The position numbers were made by a program, and so were the translations under genes. 64,000 bases of DNA from Gymnopus androsaceus JB14 (taxonomy: Eukaryota; Basidiomycota; Agaricomycetes; Agaricales; Omphalotaceae), in NCBI GenBank assembly GCA_009733575.1, contig ML769385.1, positions 547,188 through 611,187 on the forward strand, in the 5' to 3' direction. A model generated the notes under the pieces. The model was given only the letters and a program-made list of their open reading frames with translations, searched no databases and was not told the DNA's origin. Below are positions 58,623-64,000 of the stretch, piece after piece (the first letter of the stretch is position 1; each line of letters opens with the position of its first letter).

Positions 58623-59203
58623 TTAACCTCCCGCAGTGGATGAATTCCCAGCTATTCTAGTTATTTCATCTATACGTCGTCGAAGGCTCTTCCATTTTGG
58701 ACTGCCAGCCAACAAACTCCTAGTACTATCCTGTCCTGCAGCCAGCGAATCTTGAAGCATTAGGAATGGGTTTGAAATAGCGGAATAGTACGCCATATGT
58801 AGAGCTTTGAAAACCTGAATAACCATGAGCGGACAGCAGAGAGCCAAAGACGAAACAATTACCAGCGCAATTTCTACATCCCTCACCACAGAATCCGACA
58901 AGGCCAAGGCAATTACTATCTTCACCTTCAGCGGGGTTATGTATCCATATACAGCGACATCTTCCATGGAATAGAGAAGTCCGAGATAACACTCTAGAGA
59001 TTTGGCACTTGCTATGGCATGGGTGAGCTTTCGCAGAGAACCGGTCTGCAAATGTTCTGACCTCTTTCCTCTATAACGTCCAGACTCGTATGGGCAATAT
59101 AATGGTATTTAATCTCGTCTTGTTTAGCAAAGGTTCGGATTAAGATTGGATGATTCTGAGGCGAGATGAACGCCACCGCGTTGACGCGAAAATTTGGTGC
59201 CAT
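58623..59203 (-). CDS. TRAPP complex subunit TRAPPC2L (Tca17 type)
   Basis: A longin-fold (sedlin-like) subunit associated with TRAPP tethering complexes in ER-Golgi and endosomal traffic. Exon 1 (59062-59203): MAPNFRVNAVAFISPQNHPI, LIRTFAKQDEIKYHYIAHTS, LDVIEER. A 50-nt intron (59012-59061) leads to SAKSLECYLGLLYSMEDVAV, YGYITPLKVKIVIALALSDS, VVRDVEIAL. A 48-nt intron (58815-58862) leads to VFKALHMAYYSAISNPFL and a longer, basic C-terminal extension ending NSSTAGG. The extension is longer than in human TRAPPC2L. Its first part is duplicated at 46177-46378. Confidence 0.92.
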
Positions 59204-59386
59204 GGAAGTTCGGGAACAAGTCGTCTTTATCGCGCGCTTACAGATTCGTAACGGTTTCCAATGAAGACGACGAGTCGCTGTTTTATCTACACGTATTTAC
59301 ACTCTGTACGGTATATTAAGTTTATACATTATTTTCAACTTCGGTGCAAGAACGAGGGCCTACGAAAATCAGTTCTCCAGTCGTTG

Positions 59387-60855
59387 TTATCGATTAATGC
59401 TAGCACTCACTGCCTTGGTCATAAGGAAGATTCTTCGTTGAAAAGTAAATAGAATCGCAGCAGTCAGTACGCTTTGCACGAGCTTGCTACTCATGCCTTT
59501 GAATAGTCCTTCAATGCCCTCATCTCGTAGTATTGTACCCAAAGCATCCAGAGATGATTTGTATTTGGAGGCGCCAGCGTGAAATCTGGCTTTGACAACA
59601 CTAGATGCTTTGTGAGCTATAGAATTCGTAAGGGCCAAAGAACATGATTTACATGTAGGGATAAGTAGCCGATGTGGCAACTGGCGATTCAAACTTGAGT
59701 GAGAGTTAGGATCACAGAAGGTTTAGCAGACTTTACCTAGCTTTGATATTGCGCCCAATACGAAGAAGTCGAGATCTGTGAGGCCTCCTTTGCGCTGTAA
59801 CTTCCGTCGCGCTATTAGAAAGTTCTTGAGTTGTTCAAACACTGAATATTGGATGACAGGGTTGATAACAAGGACTGTTCAAAGGGCACGATTAGTTCCT
59901 TCATTCACTGGTAATCATACTCATATACAGACCCAACGCAGGTCCAATTCCTCGCATGAACCCTCTGTAGTGGCCATTAGCAAAAAAAACTCTGCAAGTA
60001 TAGACAGAAACGCATACTGCATCCCAAACTTGGCTAGGATATGCTGACCCGTTTCCAAGAATCCTCGCTTCTTGACCGACGAGTCCGAATCCATCGTACG
60101 GACGGCCTGAGACGTCTGAATAACCCAAATAGGATTACTTGATTGTAGTCAGCAAATGAACTGGACAAGTAAGGTCGGGTAGCTCACCTAATAATCGTTG
60201 TGGCAGATCCTGCATAAAATTAGACCAGAATAGCTCAATTTACAAGCGGTCTGAGATACCTGCAATCAACCCCGTCAAGATAGACTCCATCGTAGTCAAA
60301 GCTTTCTTCCCGCCCGTCAGGAAGGCGCCGCGAGATCTTTCGTAGAAGTAATAGTATACTCTGTGCAAAGGAATATGGCGCTGGCATCACCAAGATCGCA
60401 AAAGGGCACACACCCGTTTGTTACTGCAATTCCAAGCAAACTAGAACTCAAACCACTATACAGACCCAGGATGCCTTCACGGTCGAGTACATCCACAACA
60501 GCCTGATATACGGACTGCAAAAGCATGGTTCAAAACGTTTGGAAGCACCCCGCAGGCCAGTGTCAAACCTTGTTTTCATTCTGAGTTTTTACGGCCGCGC
60601 GCGTTGAAAGGAAAACAAGTGGGCTATCGGAGGGTTATTCAGCTTTGGTGCTGAAAGCGAAAAGTTGAACGCACTAGGTAGCTGTCATTGCCTATCGACA
60701 AAGGAACGTTAATCCTGCGATGGCCAGCGGCGTTAACAATTCTCACCAAAACACCACCACCTAATGTCCGGGTTTTCAGCGTCCGCAATAGGATTCGAGG
60801 GAAGGGCTTTACCTGCTCCTGCTAAAGCATGTATAACGGAGTCATTCAACGACAT
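59387..60855 (-). CDS. Peroxisomal adenine nucleotide carrier (ANT1/PMP34 type)
   Basis: A six-helix mitochondrial-carrier-family protein; yeast Ant1 and mammalian PMP34 import ATP or CoA-type nucleotides into peroxisomes. The 5' end consists of very small exons: MSLNDSVIHALAGA, GGVL, AMTATY, then PLVFLSTRAAVKTQNENK, which together give the family's first signature (TYPLVFLSTRAAV). Next come SVYQAVVDVLDREGILGLYS and GLSSSLLGIAVTNG. Then follow TIISNPIWVIQTSQAVRT-like sequence in the exons near 60050-60300, MRVFF/GHYRGFMRGIGPAL, NPVIQYSVFEQLKNFLIARR, VVKARFHAG, LGTILRDEGIEGLFKGMSSK and FTFQRRIFLMTKAV. The stop is at 59387. Three carrier repeats are visible. The start at 60855 was chosen because it gives the conserved N-terminus. 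Confidence 0.87.
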
Positions 60856-61109
60856 TATTGAGTAATGGGTAGTTCGAAATGAGGGGAGTATTCAAGTTGA
60901 AGTTGATGACTTGTAGATGACCGGATGAAGGAGAGTTCGTGATCCTCGCCATATTCACATGTCACTCATTTACGACACACGCGTGGCGCGTCGCGTCTGT
61001 AACCGGCTACAAGTTGAGCACCTTGATTCCAATATCAGGAGCTTCAGGCTGGATAGACAAGACAATACATGGGATTATTGATATTATAACACTACCACTT
61101 AGGCCCGCT

Positions 61110-64000
61110 TCACAGCTCTTTCAGCAGCTTCTTCATCGCGTCGATGTCAGCCTGCAGGCCATTTGAGCTGGAGCCCGTGTTGTTCCTCCCTCCCACATTT
61201 GCGTATTCCCCGCCGTCTGACGCTAAATGTCTACCATCATCTTCTTTCAACCATGTATCTAACTGCTTTTCTACAGCTCGAGCCTTGAGTCTGAAATGCG
61301 TCCTGATCACCTCTCCAAATGGTTCCGGAGGATTCTTTAGGGCATCAAGCATCTAGAATTCTCGTGAGCAAACATTCAGATCGAGCGTAAAGCTCGACAC
61401 TCACCGCCGTTCTTACGACCATACGTCGAACATTTGCAGAGTCTACCAGACGATCAGTCAAATAACATACATCGAAAGCCCGGCACCTACACGCTTTCGA
61501 TTGTGGAGTATTTGCTTGCGTTGCCCAGCCTGGTTCGTTTAGGAATGGTTCCTCGCATAAGATCATCGATTGAATCGAGATGAGGACTTGCAAGAGCGTA
61601 GATTTGAACCTAGAAGCACACATATCATATCCGTCGCCTTGATTCAAAGCCATTTTGACTCACGGTACCCAACCTGAATTTCGAGCGAGCGGTGAGCAAC
61701 AATACACTGAATAGCTTCCAAAACGCCTACCTGGTCCAGCCCATGTTCCCAAAAGTGATAAGCAAACCTTACCGTCGGCATAAACTAAAGAAAAAGCACT
61801 AAATCTACTATTCCATACAAAAAGAAAAGAATACTGACGATTAGGGTTGAACCGAAACTTGCCGCCTGGTAGAAGTTAGATAACAAGTAGAAACATGAAT
61901 AATCCATATACTAACCGTTCGTGGTCATGTATTTGACATTGGGAGGAGATTGGTTGTAATTTGCTCCAAGGAATATATCAAAAAGAAAGCTAACTTATTG
62001 ATTTAGCCTCCGTAAAATAATCAATGTGCGTGCGACTGACCAACCATTGTGATACCTGAATAGGCCATCGTTAAGTGCTTGACAGAAAGCAGAGAAGCTT
62101 TGACTTACGGAGTACCTTCTGGACCAGTGATCAGGCATTTGATAACGTCCACTCTCGTTTCGTCCACTCTGCACTATTTTAGTAAAAGCGCAACACCGTT
62201 ATTGGATGTTCATATACTGACCGTAGGAAGATAGACGAATCCCAGGCGACTGGAAGATTCGTAGTGAGAATGGCCAGCTAAAACGAGTCAAAATAGGAAA
62301 ACAGTCCACTGGAAATCTCCATACCTCCTTCGCAATGGCAACTGATCTCTTCGGAATATTGGCATTTGCAAGCATGCGGACTTCGTTGTTAAAGTAATGC
62401 TTATAATTGAGTGTCTCATCCGCATTCTCTGTCCCTGTAATAGTAAGATCACAGTATTCGAATCTTCAGAGCAATTTATTAATATTATTAAATCCAAAAT
62501 AAGACGAGAAAAAGGAAGCACCTGCTCGACAATGCCCATTTCATGTAGGCCTCTTTGGCCTCTTCATCCGTGCCTCCGGCTTCCACATAAACGTTATCCG
62601 AGGCCGAAGTAAACGCCTTTGGCAGAGATTCGTGCATACGCGTCACAAAGGCGTCGCCCTAAATCCATCCATTAGTCCTTAGAGCCCGTCCTGACGCGAG
62701 GCACACACCTTCAGCTCCCGCAAGGATTTGTCTATCTGAACACAAGTACCGACCAGTCTTTTACAGAAAGTGGAAAGTTTCGTAGCTTCATCAATGATGC
62801 TTCCCGACAAGTTGTTATCTTCTTTCGATTTCCCTTTGGGATCGTCAAGAGTTTTCCGTTTTTGTTCTTCGCTAAGTTCAGAAGAAGGATCTTCGGGAGG
62901 TTTCGAGCTTTCCAAACCCTTGATGTGATGCTCTTAGAGAGTTTGAAAACAAGGATATTTGAAATACGTACTTTCAGCGCTGCTTGCGCTTGAAGAGCGA
63001 TTGTTTCTAGTAGCTCTCGAGGGCTGGCGGAACCCTCGTATATGATCTTGCGTTCCCGTATTGTCGAGGCATTCGTCTTTTTCACGACATTTTGTTGACT
63101 AATGTTTCTCATGATAGGCATGGGCATCATACTGCAGAGGCTTTCGTGCGAGGCAATTGTCTAAAGAAACCGACAAGTTAGAAAATTCATCGCGAGGAAA
63201 TAAACACTAGTACCTCTAACCACTGGAGCAACTCAAAGTAGAGTCCGTGCCTATCAGACATGTCTGCAAGGGAATCATTACGAAGAAGTTCGCTAGTGAT
63301 AAGATTGAATCGACGTCGCAGGTGGGTTAGTGAGGAAGGACTAGACGAGGCAGCATAAGTCGAGATGTGATTCGTAAAATGCACATGCTCACTGGGGGAG
63401 ATAATCAGAAGTAAGACCACCGCCTGGGCGTTGAAGGTTTGGAAGATAGATGCGGATTTGAGCTAGCAGTGCTCGGATAGCCTCATCCTTTTCCAGTTGA
63501 AGGGCTTGAGCTTCCGCTTGACCCGAGTTCTAAGGACAGTTAGAACAGACAGTATCGGGGTAATCAGATCAACCCACATCCTCTTTCAGCTCACCGGCAT
63601 ACCCTATCCCACCTTTGGACTTTTTGGATCCTCCCAACCGGAAGGAAGACCCATCATTGGCATCTGCATCTCGAGTTCTTCTCCGCTTAGCTTCGCGTTC
63701 CGTGGTATCTTTCGTCTCAGAATTTTCTTTCTGTTGCTCGAACAATCGTTCGACCATGTAAAGCCCAACACCAAGAATGACACCCTGTAGATTCCCACAA
63801 TGCCAGAGAAGGTTACTGCCATTTGCCCCTGGAGAAAATTTCTCTCCACACGCAAAACAAAATTCTGTTCGACATCTAGTACACGTTTGAGACACTATCT
63901 TCCGCAATTGCTCCACATAAGGCACGAAATCGGGCTAGAGAAAACAGAGTTCAGCATTGCAAGCAGGATGAGTAGAAGATAACACACATAGATTGCGAAG
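61110..64000 (-). CDS. UBC-fold (E2) protein with N-terminal RING2/IBR-like cysteines, partial
   Basis: The gene continues beyond the right edge. At the upstream end CTRCRTEFCFACGEKFSPG and NGSNLLWHCGN form the second half of a RING/IBR-type zinc module. Charged and helical linkers follow (NSGQAEAQALQLEKDEAI; RRRFNLITSELLRNDSLADM; SASPRELLETIALQAQAAL). The UBC domain of the BIRC6/UBE2O type begins YFNNEVRMLANANIPKRSVA and continues LAILTTNLPVAWDSSIFLR, VDETRVDVIKCLITGPEGTP, CFLFDIFLGANYNQSPPNVK. GKVCLSLLGTW holds the catalytic cysteine, followed by STLLQVLISIQSMILCEEP and FLNEPGW. The tail ends AMKKLLKEL at 61110. Several introns are present. Joining RING2-like cysteines and an active E2 in one chain suggests a self-sufficient E2/E3 enzyme; this is inference. 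Confidence 0.82.

Overview
The window is nuclear DNA of a filamentous basidiomycete, most likely an agaricomycete mushroom. The evidence is dense genes cut by many 45-60 nt GT-AG introns, a full-length fungal chitin synthase, a FunK1-type fungal protein kinase, an agaricomycete HNH-like family, and housekeeping genes (eRF3, Sec7, Sla1, deoxyhypusine synthase) with basidiomycete-type sequence. I cannot name the species. No tRNA, rRNA, CRISPR array or complete autonomous transposon was seen.

Layout. Positions 1-4485 are repeat-rich: an intact intronless FAD monooxygenase (2336-3595) sits among copies of its own 3' flank, a truncated copy of its 3' end, a MITE-like element (1743-2035), a small inverted-repeat element (577-721), and a stray fragment of the neighbouring chitin synthase gene. 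Positions 4486-24800 hold chitin synthase, a broken GST-like gene, a small hypothetical gene, COQ10, a six-knuckle CCHC protein (Gis2/Byr3 type), an aromatic/aminoadipate-type aminotransferase, a 14-3-3 protein, deoxyhypusine synthase and a large RING-H2 protein. Positions 24943-37643 hold Sec7 (Arf-GEF), a coiled-coil hypothetical, and a long disordered protein ending in an RRM-like fold. Positions 37644-46400 are a gene-poor accessory island with a Gal80-like oxidoreductase relic, a FunK1 kinase, a degraded HNH-like gene and a partial copy of TRAPPC2L. From 46573 the window returns to core genes: SLA1, eRF3/SUP35, an APC-family permease, RTP1, TRAPPC2L, a peroxisomal-type adenine nucleotide carrier, and a RING2/UBC fusion protein cut by the right edge.

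Functional themes. Core genes cover membrane traffic and endocytosis (Sec7, TRAPPC2L, Sla1), wall synthesis (chitin synthase, delivered by that traffic), translation (eRF3, eIF5A hypusination, Gis2-like), ubiquitination (RING-H2, E2 fusion) and metabolite transport. No secondary-metabolite cluster or novel defence system could be demonstrated.

Data quality. Several conserved genes (chitin synthase, Sec7, eRF3, RTP1) are interrupted by isolated single-base insertions or deletions although both sides read well. This points to residual assembly indels and must be kept in mind before any of the broken genes is called a pseudogene.
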